Shown: positions 9,894 through 22,075, counted from the stretch's first letter. The stretch: 64,000 nt of DNA from Sambucus nigra (GCA_949130495.1 OX422216.1:362414605-362478604); one strand, 5' to 3'. Numbers and translations are program-made. The notes: a model not told the origin generated them from the letters alone.

Positions 9894-10425
9894 AACCGTT
9901 TTTAAACCGCCACTTATTCAGTATAAATAAATGGCTTGAGTCATAATTTTGTTCATGTTTTTAGACAAACAAAAACTGGTGAGGTTTGGGTCCACATACA
10001 ATTTGAGAGTTTTGCAATGTTGCTTCAAAAGTGACTTGCAGTTTGAAGTGTTGCTATTATAAGCGTGATTATTGTATCCTGGAAGACGTTTGTCATAGAG
10101 TCCAAAAAGCGCACTTTAATTACTGTTTATATATTTTGTAAATAAATTAAAAAATCATTTTGGATAACACTTGTATTATACCGCTCTTGTATAAAATAGT
10201 TCTATCATACCACACTTGTGTAAAATATTGGTTCACTCATACTTGAATCGTCGAACGTTGTACATATTTCAGTTGGTGTTCATGTGTTACTCGTATATTC
10301 ATTACATATATTTGGTTTGTGTTACTCATTTGTAGCAACATATTTTAACAAGTCGGTCAAATATTGATTTTAACCTTCACATCGATAACTACATGTTAAT
10401 ATATGTCATATTACACCGCGCTAAA
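9894..10425. other. No gene recognised
   Basis: AT-rich sequence between two CACTA-like ends. No frame, repeat array or known motif of note. Confidence 0.5.
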
Positions 10426-10813
10426 AATTGAATATGATCACGACGGGGTGGTCACGGTTTTGGACCGTGACAAAGGTGGTCACGGTAAAATATCGTGACC
10501 ATATATTTTTTACCGTGACTCTATCGGTGACCCCATTCACGTTGATCACGATCAACAACCATGATCACGGTTCAAAACTGGGTGCCTATCGTGATGCTTA
10601 TCGCGGAAAAAATAGTACCAAGTTAGTCACAGTTTACAATCTTGACCATATATCCAACATTAGGGTTACGGAAGTCGACCATGAGTCATTTGGTCATGAC
10701 TTTGCACCATGATCACCAAAATAGTCACCGTAAAATTGTTACAGTTGAGGACACTGACCATTGCCGTTTGTCAGGATCTAAAATCGTGACAAATTCCGAT
10801 TTTTGGCATAGTG
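10426..10813 (-). mobile_element. Second CACTA-like terminal fragment with GTCACGGT repeats
   Basis: Many copies in both orientations of (G)GTCACGGT/ACCGTGAC and diverged forms (GATCACGA, TCGTGACC, ATGGTCA) lead to a terminal TTTTGGCATAGTG (minus strand CACTATGCC). The end has the same polarity as 9776-9893, so this is another 3' or nested fragment rather than its partner. The frame at 10428-10712 follows the repeats and is not a gene. Confidence 0.5.
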
Positions 10814-10863
10814 TTTGAGCATTCCAAGTGCAAATGGGATACTAGAGGTTGTTATGATAATTA

Positions 10864-11296
10864 GGGTCTGTTTGGTTGTCCCCGAAATTGTAAATTAGTT
10901 CATTTAAAATTAACTCATTCATGAATTATCTTATTATTAGTGTTTGGTTACAAGAATGAACAAATTCAAAAATGAACCAATTCTTGTTGATTCACAAAAA
11001 CTTAAATTAGTTCATTTCACCGAAAACTTGAAATTGCATAATTTATAATTACAACATGAATCTTAAATGCACCACTCCCTCTCACCATACTACTCTCTCT
11101 CTCTCTCTCTATACGCACACACACACACACACACATACACACACACATACACATCAAAAGTAAATAACTTCATTTTTCTTTTCCAAACACACTACAAATT
11201 AGATTTAAACCCATTTAAAATTAATACATCGACAATCTATTCATTTCAAATTGATCAATTTATAAAATTAAATAATTTACGCAACCAAACGGGCCC
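10864..11296. mobile_element. MITE with GGGTCTGTTTGGTTG termini
   Basis: Imperfect 16-bp terminal inverted repeats lie at 10864-10879 and 11281-11296 (GGGTCTGTTTGGTTGT versus GGGCCCGTTTGGTTGC). The AT-rich interior has inverted TTCATTT/AAATTGA-type blocks and a CT/CA microsatellite at 11092-11155. This terminus type is common in plant MITEs. The TSD is not clear, so the superfamily is open. Confidence 0.6.
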
Positions 11297-12002
11297 ATAG
11301 GGTATGAGATTTAAATAAAAAAATCTTAAGAGGGGATAATATGCCCCGTTAGAGATGTTAGTGTAACTGGTTGGTTTAATTATCAACCATTTTACCAAAA
11401 CTCAGCATTCGCGCTGTGAATGCTTTTATGGTGTATTGTTTTGCTAGACTTAATCTAAGAATTCAAATTTACCAATGGCTACTTTTATAGCATTAGGTGA
11501 CAGAAAAATTCATGATAAATAAGAAATTTTTGGGATTTATCATCTTTGAGAGTTTTACATTCCTTGCAAATTTGGGAATTTTCACATAAGTACTACGCAA
11601 CAATAACAATGATTTGTGGCGATGCCAAAATTTTCCAAACAGATTCTATTAAGGCAAATTTTAAGAGCTCATGCATGATATTCTCGTATGCAAGTAAAAG
11701 AGTGTATCTGTTTTTTTTATGTTTCTCAACCTCCCCACCTGATTACAATCAACGTTAACACTACGTGTACGTGGAATCTTTGACTGATATCCTGACATGT
11801 CATCACATGCCAAACATGCCAATTCATCGGGGACATAAATATAGTCGGTAACTCCAGGTTTTGAAACAATCTGATATGCATGAGAACTTGAGAAAAATCT
11901 GTCGTTGGTTTCTGGGATCTCTGTAGAAATGTCTTACTATGTGTTTCTACAGTCTGATAACGAATTGAATGTCTTTAATTCTTGAAGCATAGGATCCATG
12001 TG
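11297..12002. other. No gene recognised
   Basis: AT-rich single-copy-looking DNA. The 70-codon frame at 11546-11758 has no recognisable domain, so I do not call it. Confidence 0.45.
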
Positions 12003-12010
12003 ATGTGGGT

Positions 12011-12801
12011 CAGTGGTGGATCAGGATTTGAAGTGAAGTGGGGCGAATTTTTTTGATGAAACTCGAGGATTTGGGGATTGAAGCCCCTGAGACCATTTTT
12101 TTGGGTTGTTTTTACTTATATTTTTTGCAATTTTTAACTCTAAAAATGGTGAGGTATTAATTAATTAAATTTGGATTCCTAAATTTTTCCGTTTCGGATG
12201 CGGTTGAACCTCAGTTTCGGATACGTTTGGTGTGTTATCTCCTCTTTTACGTTTAAAAAATTTCTCCATTGACTTCCTATATTTAGAAAAAATTTAATTT
12301 AATTTCAAACTAATAGATTCACACTAAATTTAATTTAATTTCAGACTAAATTTAATTTCATTTCAGACTAATTTTACATTATAAATTAAATTTCACACTA
12401 ATAGATTCTAGGGATTTTAATTTTAATATTCATTATAAATTTAAACACATATAAACAAAAACACATATTTTATTTTGCTAAACAAACACATAAACATACA
12501 TCTATCTCTATGAACAAATTCATATAAATAAACATATAAACGAACACAAAATATAAACAAATTCATATAAATAATAAATTGTTTATAAACAAAAGGAGAG
12601 AATAGAAGAGAATAGGTTGTGAAATTTGAGAGATGAACGTTTGAGTTTTTTTTTTTTAATTTATTACACATTTTTCCCTCATCTTTGAATATAATTAGAA
12701 GTAACTTTCAAATTTAATTTTTTTACCAAAAAAACCTTATTTGTTTTTAAAGTTGAACTGGGGCGGCCGCCTCACTTCGGCTAGGGCTGAATCCGCCCCT
12801 G
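12011..12801. mobile_element. Non-autonomous hAT element with 8-bp TSD
   Basis: Perfect 8-bp target-site duplication ATGTGGGT (12003-12010 and 12802-12809) around a 791-bp element. Its ends are imperfect inverted repeats CAGTGGTGGATCAGGA and CAGGGGCGGATTCAGC. An 8-bp TSD and CAGNGG termini fit the hAT superfamily. The interior is AT-rich with repeated TTTAATTTAATTTCA(G)ACTAA units (12290-12400) and has no transposase. Confidence 0.82.
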
Positions 12802-13011
12802 ATGTGGGTAACCATGTGTGCAATGAACTTCCCACCAATAGATCGTGCCATTTTTAGGGCAAGGCACGTGATGGACTTAATTTTCTCTTGCATATCCTAG
12901 ATATCTCACTGCTTGGGGCATTTGTGTGTAAGCTTGTAACGTGCACACTTGCATGTATAGAAATATAACATTATGTACTTTTAGGACTTAAAATAATATT
13001 GATTATGGTTA

Positions 13012-13160
13012 TAGGACAACAAACATTTCGTTTCCATTTTTAATCCCTATTTTCAAATTAAAGGAACACGTGTCATGCTGTGATTAGTTGACGTTTTATG
13101 AATATGGGTCCGCGCCAGCGGCTGTATTCAAAAATAGGGAAACGAATGTTGACAAATAAG
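13012..13160. repeat. Imperfect inverted repeat, MITE-like
   Basis: ACAACAAACATTTCGTTTCC near 13018 is mirrored by GGGAAACGAATGTTGACAAA near 13136, with further pairing of CCCTATTTTCAAA and TTCAAAAATAGGG. About 140 bp in all. Probably a small hairpin MITE. Confidence 0.55.
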
Positions 13161-13174
13161 TCATACTTACATAA

Positions 13175-13320
13175 CATATTTTCTAATAAATCATATCAAA
13201 ATAATTTTTTTGCAATAGATCTCATTTATAAATGTAGTGAATATTAACTACATATTTATAAATGAGACCTATTGGAATAAAAGTAATTTTTTATAGGACA
13301 TGTCGGAACAAAAAAATATC
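13175..13320. repeat. Hairpin repeat with arms of about 60 bp
   Basis: CAATAGATCTCATTTATAAA (13213 on) and its inverted partner ATTTATAAATGAGACCTATTG (ending about 13274) flank GAATATTA. The symmetry continues weakly outward for about 35 bp on both sides. Probably a MITE. Confidence 0.6.
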
Positions 13321-13639
13321 GTAAGAACTATTAAATTATATAGTTAGAAAGCGAAATTAATTGCTAAAAAAACAGGCTAATGACCAAACTAACTGACTTA
13401 CAGGCATGCGTACAAAATAATGATGATCTTCATATCGCGATCAGTTTTTTTATCTAACTGGAATTGGATTTATATTAGCTATGACACCTGAGGGTTAACG
13501 ATTTAGGCACATGGCATTCATGCTATGAATTCAACTGTGTAGTCACTGTAAGTTATATTTTATACATGATTCCCAAGATCTTTGAACAATGTGATAATCA
13601 CGTCAATAGATATGTGAAAAGAGTAATTTTATTTACCTC

Positions 13640-14334
13640 ATTTTGACGCTATGGGTTTGATGTCGTTGTTTGTACGTCGCCGTCAAGTGTCGCAGGTGTG
13701 ATCGCCTTAGCAATCCTTTAAGTGAGAATTTGGCTTCTCTCTCCTTGCCTATAAACCTTTAGGTATGTGTTTTTCATTGGGATTTCTTGGATTCCCTTTT
13801 GATGAAGGAAAGACATCTATTATAGGTGGAGAGAGGGCCAGAATTCCAAAGGTCGATTAATCTAAACCGTCCATCAAGGTAGAGATTAAGTGGAATTTTA
13901 ACTCCTTTTTATTCTTTATTTCGTGTGGAATACAAACCATTTATACAGGATATAATATGTATTCTTTATTAAAAACGGATAAATAAAGACCACATTTCGG
14001 GGAAGGAAATAAACCAAAGGTTAATTTAATAATTTCCTTACAGCCTCCCACTTGGTTGTTAGGTCAATCCATAAATGTTTTTAATTTAGAATCATAAGTT
14101 GCGCATTATATGCTAAATCCTTCAATAATTGGTTTTCATAAGTGCCTTGGTTAGTCCAATAGTCAATGGGAGTCATGGAGGTCGCATATCATTATGTAAC
14201 ATGATTCCTTCCATATACTACATCATTGATAACCTTCTTAACAAGGCTATAATTAGGAGTTTGCTTAATGGTCCCATAATGTTTTAAAGAAGACAATTTT
14301 CTATTATAATTCATCCAATAACAATATGTGTACA
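13640..14334 (-). mobile_element. Copia 3' end relic: LTR part, PPT, end of pol
   Basis: On the minus strand, CCAAGTGGGAGGC (14043-14055) is the polypurine tract typical of plant Ty1/copia elements. It lies directly before TGTAAGGAAATTATT, the start of an LTR running leftward from 14042. Upstream of the PPT (14056-14334) broken minus-strand frames give pieces like PLTIGLTKALMK, similar to the ADPLTK tail of the copia RNase H. The LTR holds a GATGGACGGTTTAGA motif common in copia LTRs. The left limit of the LTR is not defined and 13640 is approximate. Confidence 0.5.
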
Positions 14335-16768
14335 TGTAACAACCCTCGCTTTTAGGAGACTCATTTTATATTAATTTACCGCATGAAGTAATTATATAAA
14401 ATGTTGGGAACTGGAGTAAATATTAATTGATTGAGTTGAAAGTTAATATTTACTAGATTGATGTATATTTACGGTATGTGTAAGTAAATATCATCAGGTT
14501 GCATGTTTTATGGTGTCGTATGTTTTAAATGACATTATGGTTTAAATGAAATCGGAACTTGAAATGATTTATAAAATTTCCAGATGCCAGTTTAGAGATG
14601 TAGTTAGTCCCGGAATGTGTGAGACAGTCAAAATAAGTGCCATATTGTATTTTTACGTTTTGGGCACTTTTGACTGGTTAACTTAAACGCGTATTGGGAG
14701 TCATTTTAATGTGGTATTTACCATTTAAGTTGGGAATTAGACTTAAGCCACGATTTAAGTCTCCCAACCTTTTCCATTCCTTCCATTACACACCACAAGC
14801 CCTAGAGAGAGTGAGAGAGAGAGGCAATAGTGGAGAAATCGGAGAGAAAGAAGAAAAGAGAGAGATTCTAGCTTGGAGATTGTTGCTACTACAAGAAAAT
14901 CTGAGATTCCCACACCAAGGCAAGTTTTCTACTTGCTAATATATGATCAAAGATGGATAAATTGTATGATAGTTGTGTGTTTGGTTGATTTGAGAAAATT
15001 ATTGGGTTTGTATATATATGTATGTGTATGTCGAAATACAAGTGATTAAACCTTGGATTTGTAGGGTTAATGTGATTTAGAGAGTAGTTGAAGTTTAATA
15101 TTTTTGTGGTTATACGTATATGAGTGGTGATTTGGGAAATGAGATTGGGGTTTAAAAGTATAACTTGGGTTTTAGTTTTTTAAGAATAAAGGGTCCTAGG
15201 TCTGCTATGACCGGTCGACCGCAGTCCCAGGACCGGTCGACCGGGCCTTCGGGGGAGGGCATACTGTTTTCCCACAAAGGCCTAAAAATTGGTGTGCGAT
15301 CGACCGCGGTCCCCTGACCGGTCGATTGACCCCTCTAAATCGAGATTTTTGCTTTTCTTTTTAAGTAAAATTTTGAGACGCGATCGACCGCGGCCTCAGG
15401 ACCGGTCGATCGATCCCCTGTTTTTCACCTTTAAACCTTATTTTGTTTCCTAGATTTATTCTCTTCAATAGGGACTAGGAATCTTCTTGAATGAAGTAAA
15501 TTTAGAGTTTTAGAGTCCTAGATGAGTGGGGTAACCATCCTAGATTAGAAATGCGTTATGTGGGGGCTTTTTCGGGGATATGCCAATTGATGTTAGGGCA
15601 TTCTTTTCTTCTAGTAATTATTATGAAACTAGGAGTTGTAGTATTATGTTCGGGAGACTTTAGAAGCTCAATTGAGCTATGTTGGCCTTCATGGTTAATA
15701 GTATAACACCATAAAAGAGTATTGGGTGAATTAAATTGGGAGTTCACTTATTCTTTGAGGTTATAATGATGATATAAATTATCGTATGGCTCCGGATAAA
15801 AAGGTGAATTATTTACAAAATGGAAATGATTATGGTTTCGGATAAAAATGAAACATACATATGAATAATGGTGAATGGAAATGAAATGGAAATGATAATA
15901 ATTATGGTAAATGCTAATTTACTTCATAATGAATTTGGTAAATGATAAATTTACTTAAACACACCTCTCTAAATGCCATCATAAGGGAAGTTCGCGCGCG
16001 AGGTGAAGCCCCCTGGCTAGTGAATGCAGGGTGGATATAGTCCTAGGCCATATGAGCGATATGTTATGTTTTCTGCGCTGGTGAGGAGATTCCGGGTGTG
16101 GTCTTGACTCTCCCGTAGGCATATGGCCGCTTCCCGACGTCTTGCGTTATAGGTGCCCAGGCTGCCTTGTTTGATAGGCTCCTGGAAGATGATGGTTATT
16201 TAGGGGCGCGCCCAGTGGGAAAACTCGGAGGGGCGGTCTTAGAATCGTTATATGTATATAAATATAACAATTCATAATCAAGTGGGACTTGATGTATTGA
16301 GATATTCCATAAAGAGCATGATGAAGTGCCATAAAGAGCACAATGAAATGCCATAAAGAGCATTTATTGATGATGATATTCCTGATAAGGATTGGGATGC
16401 CATAAAGAGCATATGATTGAGATAAAAGCCATATAGAGCTTAAAATTTTGAGTATATTTCCTGTTAAGGAATGGAACTATGAAATGGATTAATGTTTTTG
16501 ATGAAAGCGTTTAAATTAATGTTAATTATTCTTATTCTCCTGCATAGCTTAATTAAAATTGTCTTAGCTTATGCTTTAAATTGTGTAGGTAGATTCATAT
16601 TCCTATGTAGTCATGATTTACCATTCATAACCGTTATACTTTTTACTCATCTGGTGATCATATAAAATCGGGACCTAACCCGTTCATATTTCTTGTTGTG
16701 CATGCATCTTGTTTCCGCTCAGGTGCTCCGCCGCAAGGACGCCTGTTTTGACTTTCCAAATCCGGTGA
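14335..16768 (+). mobile_element. Truncated gypsy-type LTR
   Basis: It starts TGTAACAACCCTCGC, like the LTRs here with TGTAAC ends, and is cut at about 16768 where family A sequence begins. Layout and short blocks match the LARD LTR at 51190-55121. There is an AG-rich block with CCCTAGAGAGAG and AGCTTGGAGATT (14800-14935), then a palindrome array, then a GAAGTT.GCGCGCG...CCTGGCTAG...GCAGGGT...CGCTTCCCG block (15985-16140). No partner LTR, PBS or internal region is seen. The 81-codon frame at 14694-14939 covers the AG-rich leader and is not called a gene. Confidence 0.65.
15200..15415. repeat. Phased palindrome array, ACCGGTCGACCG type
   Basis: Six GGTCGACC-like palindromes have TCGA cores at 15215, 15237, 15300, 15322, 15384 and 15406. 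Spacings are 22, 63, 22, 62 and 22 bp, so three pairs lie on a period of about 21 bp. The array is much more GC-rich than its surroundings. Confidence 0.85.
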
Positions 16769-16905
16769 ACTATAAACCTATACCTTCGAAATTATGTTTA
16801 TAACTATAAACCTATAAACATATACCTTCGAAAAATATATTTATAACTATAAACCTATACCTTCGAAATTATGTTTATAACTATAAACCTATACCTTCGA
16901 AAAAT
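16769..16905. repeat. Minisatellite of about 34 bp, four copies
   Basis: Units of the form ACTATAAACCTATACCTTCG followed by AAATTATGTTTATA or AAAAATATATTTATA. One copy has an extra ATAAACAT. The array lies at the junction between the LTR at 14335 and the family A LTR. The last unit runs into sequence shared with 38321 onward. Confidence 0.75.
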
Positions 16906-17272
16906 ACACATGCCAATGCATTAACCGTTTTACTTTTGAAAAATCTTACTTACCCAAATTAATTTACCATAATCTATTACATACTTCTTTTATTCATACT
17001 TAGCATTTTCATCTTTTTTCATACACCTAGTTCAACACTTGAAACCATTACACTTGATTTGATTGGAACCCACTCCTTTACCACAATTTAACCCATTTTC
17101 ATTTATTTCAACACACTTCAGTATTTTGATTGAAAATCATCATTTCAACACATGCATTTGCTATAATAGAAAATACTTATTTGTCATTCGAAAACCCTTT
17201 TTACATACATACTTATGCAAATTATGGGTTTAACAACTCGTTTGCTTAATTACCCATTTACCCACATACTTT
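16785..17272 (-). repeat. Family A left LTR, part 1
   Basis: Matches 38310-38680 closely (for example ATACACATGCCAATGCATTA, ACTTGATTTGATTGGAACCC, AAAATACTTATTTGTCATTC). Interrupted at 17272 by the Tekay element and resumes at 27975. Confidence 0.75.
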
Positions 17273-20162
17273 TGGGACACCCCGCCTAATTAAATAGTGG
17301 ATGATTAGTCCTTTACTAAATTAAATCAAAGTTTTCGGTTGGTTCATTCTTAGCATCAGTGTCAAAAATAATTTTTTTCTTTATTTCTCACCTAATAAAT
17401 AATTAAGCTAAGAGTTAAAATATTTAATTATACAGATTTAGTTCCATTGTTATGAGTTTATATACATAAACCATTTTATGAACACAGATAATAATATTGA
17501 TTACCAAACCATCCAAGTGGAATAATCAAGCTACATTAATCATTCCAAATAAAATATCCCAAATCAAAGGACAGTGTAATAATTAAAACAATCCCAACTA
17601 AAACTGAATACTGAAATAAATAAAGAGTCCAAAGTCTCTCTGAGCTAAATAAAATCCGAAAATGGGTGACACATGGCCTATCTAAAATGCCTAAGTAAAG
17701 AGATGAGATGACAAGGATGAAGTCGTCCAAATGCAAAGACCTACAACTCCCCCACCCCACATATATATACAAGATAAATAAGATATGACAATAAATGGGT
17801 CTGATCCCGAGTTTAAAATAGCTTTAAAATAGTTTAGCAAGTATATAAAATGCTTACCAGTTGATATTACATACATGTTAGTATTTCGACACTCACTTGG
17901 AAATTCTCACCTCTCAACTAGTGTGCATGCCAAACATACTGCTAAACCCTCATAGTTAATGCTAACCCAGTTAACTAGTTCGAATTAAGTTCTCTCTTAC
18001 ATTTCCTCTTTCGTATGCTCGTACATATAACACACTAAATACATTATATCAATCCTGTCATTCATGAATCAATGTTATTAAATCATTACCGCCTTACGTT
18101 CCCACACACTTATGTTATTCTTTAATATCATTATCTTTCTCATCTGCTCACAAGCACGGGTATATATAGTTTATCACGTAATATATATACTAATAGGGAA
18201 CCCCACATGAAATCTATGGTGAAGGCATACTCTTCTATTAAGTCCCCATACCTCTCGTACAAAAAGGGAAACACTAGTTCGGAATAACTATCGAACTGTA
18301 TTAACACAAAACACACATATTGGAGGTGGAGTACATACCCTCACATGTCTTAGGACCGTCTGACTATCATTCTCAGATAGCATGTACCAAGGATCTTATG
18401 TTCTAGGGTACGAGTCAATATTCCCCATAAAGGTCACATTAGAATAAGACCGTCGCGGCACGAAAACCTCCGTGATAGCAAGTAGCGCGGGGATGATTAA
18501 ACAGAGATGTTCACATAGTATATATACACATAAACCCATATATGTGTATTCCCATTATATAGTTGGGTACACCCATGACCCATAACATATTCTAACCATA
18601 CGTGGAACGTAGCGCCCGAGTCCTATGTATAATTAATTCATTCTTTTATTTTCGTAATTACTGCAAGTCTTTAAGTACTTCTCGACTCTCGGAGTGTATC
18701 ATTTTAATAAATATAAAATCAGTAGGTTCACACTATCTAACGTACTAGTCCAAGTCATCCTTAATTCTTACATGACCTAATTTAACATACACACGATATT
18801 CACCCCATTTTATACCCTCATGAACCCACGATTAAATCTCATATAAAATCGTACTACCCGAACCTTGTCTACAACCCTACTAGTCCTTCCCAGGTACCGT
18901 TATGGTATTTAAGTTATGTCAAAGGGTCCTTATACATTGGGGTGGAATTAACATTAAAAGGAAAGAAGATTCAAATTCCAGGAGGAATCGATCGATCGAT
19001 GGAAATGGTCAATGGATCGATCGACATTCTTGATTCGATAGATCGATCGATCAGATATTGGCCCAGATTCTGCAATTCTTTGCCTACGGGTTTCATCATA
19101 TTCCGCCTTCAAATCCTCCATTAATTCGTCCCAGCACCCAAAGAATCAAACCAAAAGTTATACTGACCTAAGTACATGATTTACAACGTAAAACAAATGC
19201 AAATTCATCAAGGGCCATCAATTAAGGGATTAATTCAACCTAATTCATTAAGAACCCTATTTTTATCATCATGTTAAATATCCTCATAATTGTTCCAGAT
19301 TTCAACAATACTGGGCATCAATTTTGTAGTTAATCTTCTGCATATATCAAGATAGTTGTCTTAACATGGTTTCTACTCAAAATTGCAACATAAATCTCCC
19401 TAACATCACTACATTTGCATGAGAACATGAAATTATATCTCCTACACTATCATGGATGTATTATCAACTCAAGAACAAAAATTTAGATACTTTCTTGGAA
19501 ATTGAAGGTCTAAATTTCTAGAATTTGATGGTGTGGCTGAGTTCGTCTACCTTCGATTTACACTCCGACGTTGTTTGTGGTGAAAATGGTGTAACTAGGG
19601 TGGTTCTAGCCTTGGGAAAGCTCCTGACCTCCTTCCTCTAATGGCCTTTGTGAGTTGTGTTTGTTATAACCCTAGAAGAAAACATCTAGTAACATATATA
19701 GCCTTATTTTTTTCGTCATTAATTAAGGCCTAAAATTGGAAATTACCAAATTCCCCTCCCGGTTTGTTGGTTAGGCCTAAAAATGTCCCAGAGATCCAAA
19801 CGAAACCCTTACGTATATTTATCTAACTGTCTCGACCCTTTCAGACACATTGGCGCACTTGAAATGACCATACAAGTAACTCAGAATTAATTTACTCTGT
19901 ATCCCATTAATTTAGTCCCGAAACGACTGACACGTGCGTCCCGACTTAATTTCTATAAGTGTCGTATTATTCACTCGTGACAATTTTAATAAATTCAATC
20001 TTATATATTTAGTAATATTCAACATAATTCTCATCAATAATTACCAACTCTCATCACGCCAGTAAATATTTATTTTAAAATCCGAATTAGTATGAAATTA
20101 ATTTATCAAAATTTAATTTAATTAATCCATAATTAAAGGCCATAAAAATACGGGATATTACA
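17273..20162 (-). repeat. Tekay 3' LTR (element sense)
   Basis: Plus-strand ends TGGGACACCCC and GGATATTACA. Collinear with 24945-27974 with scattered differences. It carries a GATCGATC cluster at 18984-19052. Confidence 0.88.
18984..19052. repeat. GATCGATC palindrome cluster in Tekay 3' LTR
   Basis: Three groups of overlapping TCGATCGA palindromes have centres about 26-27 bp apart (near 18993, 19020 and 19046). The homologous cluster in the other LTR is at 26815-26878. Confidence 0.8.
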
Positions 20163-20179
20163 TACTTCCCCCCTAATAA

Positions 20180-20396
20180 CGGAATTTAGTCCTGAAATTT
20201 GAAAAATAAGGCATACCTGGTAAATAAAATTCCGGATATTTTCACGCATGTGTGCATCACGCTCCCAAGTAGACTCCTCTACATTATGATGCTCGCATTG
20301 GACTTGTACAAGTGGGACTACCTTCGACCTCAATTTCCTCTCACTATGATCTACGATAGCCACTAGTCTCTCCTCATAAGAACTGTCGGGACGCAA
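20180..20396 (-). pseudogene. Chromodomain-like C-terminal end of Tekay pol
   Basis: The frame reads SYEERLVAIVDHSERKLRSK, then VPLVQVQCEHHNVEESTWER, which matches the end of Tekay/Del integrases (YEERPV.IL....R.LR.K.I.LV.V.W..H..EEATWE). The key W of the V.W..H segment is replaced by Q/C here. In intact elements this tail binds modified histone and targets integration to heterochromatin. It is separated from the integrase core by stops. Confidence 0.75.
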
Positions 20397-20674
20397 GTCA
20401 ACCTCCTATATTGTAATGTGAGTGTGGGCCAATTCATACCAAAGATACCGTCTCAATGATGAAATGTGGAACACATCATGAGTACGGTGTAAGTGCTCTG
20501 ACAAACGAAGTCTGTATGTCACCGGTTCGATCCTCTCGATTATAGGAAATGGTACTACATACCTCGGAGCCTATTTCCTCTTCTCCCGAACCTCATTACT
20601 TCTTTTATAGGAGACACTCGCAAGAATACTTGGTACCCCACACTAAACTCTCTAAAGAACCGTTTCGCATCGGA

Positions 20675-21470
20675 TTATCTTTTCTGCCTGTCCTGGGTTA
20701 CCCGAATGCGACTCCTAATCATCTCAATCCCGACAGACGTGTCCTGAAGGCCCGAGTAATCCCCCACCTCTAGCCAACAAGTGAGAGAACAATAAGGTCT
20801 GTTGTACAATGCCTTAAATAGGTCCATTCCAATCGTAAACTTGTAGGAGTTACTATAAGTGAACTCCACCAGTGGAAGGTAGTGTTCCCAACCCCCTCCA
20901 AAATTAAGGACACACATGCGCAATATATCTTCCAGCATCAAATTCGTATGATCAGTCTACCCATTTGTCTACAGGTGATAAGCTATACTCAATCGCAACT
21001 CGGTACCCATAGACTCCTAAAATCTCTCCTAGAAGCGTGACACAAATCTCTTGTTTCTTTCGGATACAATATTCGGGGGCACCCCATGCAACCTCATTAT
21101 CTCATCAGTAAATAAAAGGGCATACTCTCCCGTAGTGTAGTCTGTCCGTACCGATAGAAAATGAGCTACCTTGATCAATCGATCCACCACTACCCATATA
21201 GAATCATGACCCTGTTGTGATGTAGGAAACCCAATGATGAAATCCATGGAAATGCTTTCCCAATTCCACATAGGGATCTCTAGAGGTTGAAGTAACATTG
21301 GAATCATCTGATGATCCACCTTTACCAAATGACAGGTGGCACACTTGGACACGAACTCCGCGATGTTCTTCTTCTTCTGACTTCACCAATATTGTTGCCT
21401 CATATCCTGGTACATCTTATCCCCTTCGGGATGTACCGCAAATCAAGATCCATACGACTTTGTCATCAGT
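20675..21470 (-). pseudogene. Integrase remnant of Tekay element
   Basis: Broken in at least two frames. The 21029-21352 frame has the end of the HHCC finger (CATCHLVKVDHQ) and the core with MDF, GHDSIWVVVDRL and RLHGVP, followed by IVSERN where active integrases have an SDRD catalytic Asp. The 20675-20941 frame continues with LEDILRMCVLNFGGGWEHYL and PLVEFTYSNSY. The catalytic change and the breaks indicate loss of function. Upstream (21390-21470) a short piece HPEGDKMYQDMRQQYW precedes a stop. Confidence 0.85.
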
Positions 21471-21648
21471 GCATGACATAAGTCCACCCCCTTCGGGACC
21501 ACTAATCTCCCATTAAATCATAAACCCCCATCTTAACTCACTGAATAGGACTATGTGCCCTCAGCTAGGATCTGTACAATCTGATCCTGGCAGAATAAAT
21601 CAACAGTTTGGGCCTGGATCACCCTCATAACAATCTCTGGTGTGACTG

Positions 21649-22075
21649 TCATGATGGACATAAAGGATCAGGCCATTGCACCTGAAGTCCCAACTCTTTC
21701 CATTTTGCCTTGCATACTTTGGCCATCTCACTTACTGGCCTACAACTCAATACATCAGTAACTACATTAGCCATCCCCGAGTGGTACTGTATCTTGAATT
21801 GGTAATCTTTCTCAAACTCTACCCACCTACGTTGACACATGTTCAACTCTCGCTAAGTGAACAAATGCTGTAGTGACTTGTGGTCTATGAACAAACGAAA
21901 TTTGTCCCCCAACAAGTAGTGTCTCCAAATCCATAGGGCAAACACTACCGCTGCAAGCTCCAAGTCATGGATGGGGTAATTCCTCTCGTGAGGCTTGAGC
22001 TTGCGGGAGGCATAAGCTATAGCCTGCTCCTCCTGCTAAATTACTCCACCAAGTCCCTTTAGGGAAGCGTCAGTA
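21649..22075 (-). pseudogene. RNase H remnant of Tekay element
   Basis: The readable part is the C-terminal end with QRRWVEFEKDYQFKIQYHSG, then MANVVTDVLSCR, the standard plant gypsy RNase H to integrase linker (YHPGKANVVADALSR). The N-terminal part to about 22075 is recognisable only as broken frames. In intact elements it degrades the RNA of the RNA:DNA hybrid. Confidence 0.75.
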
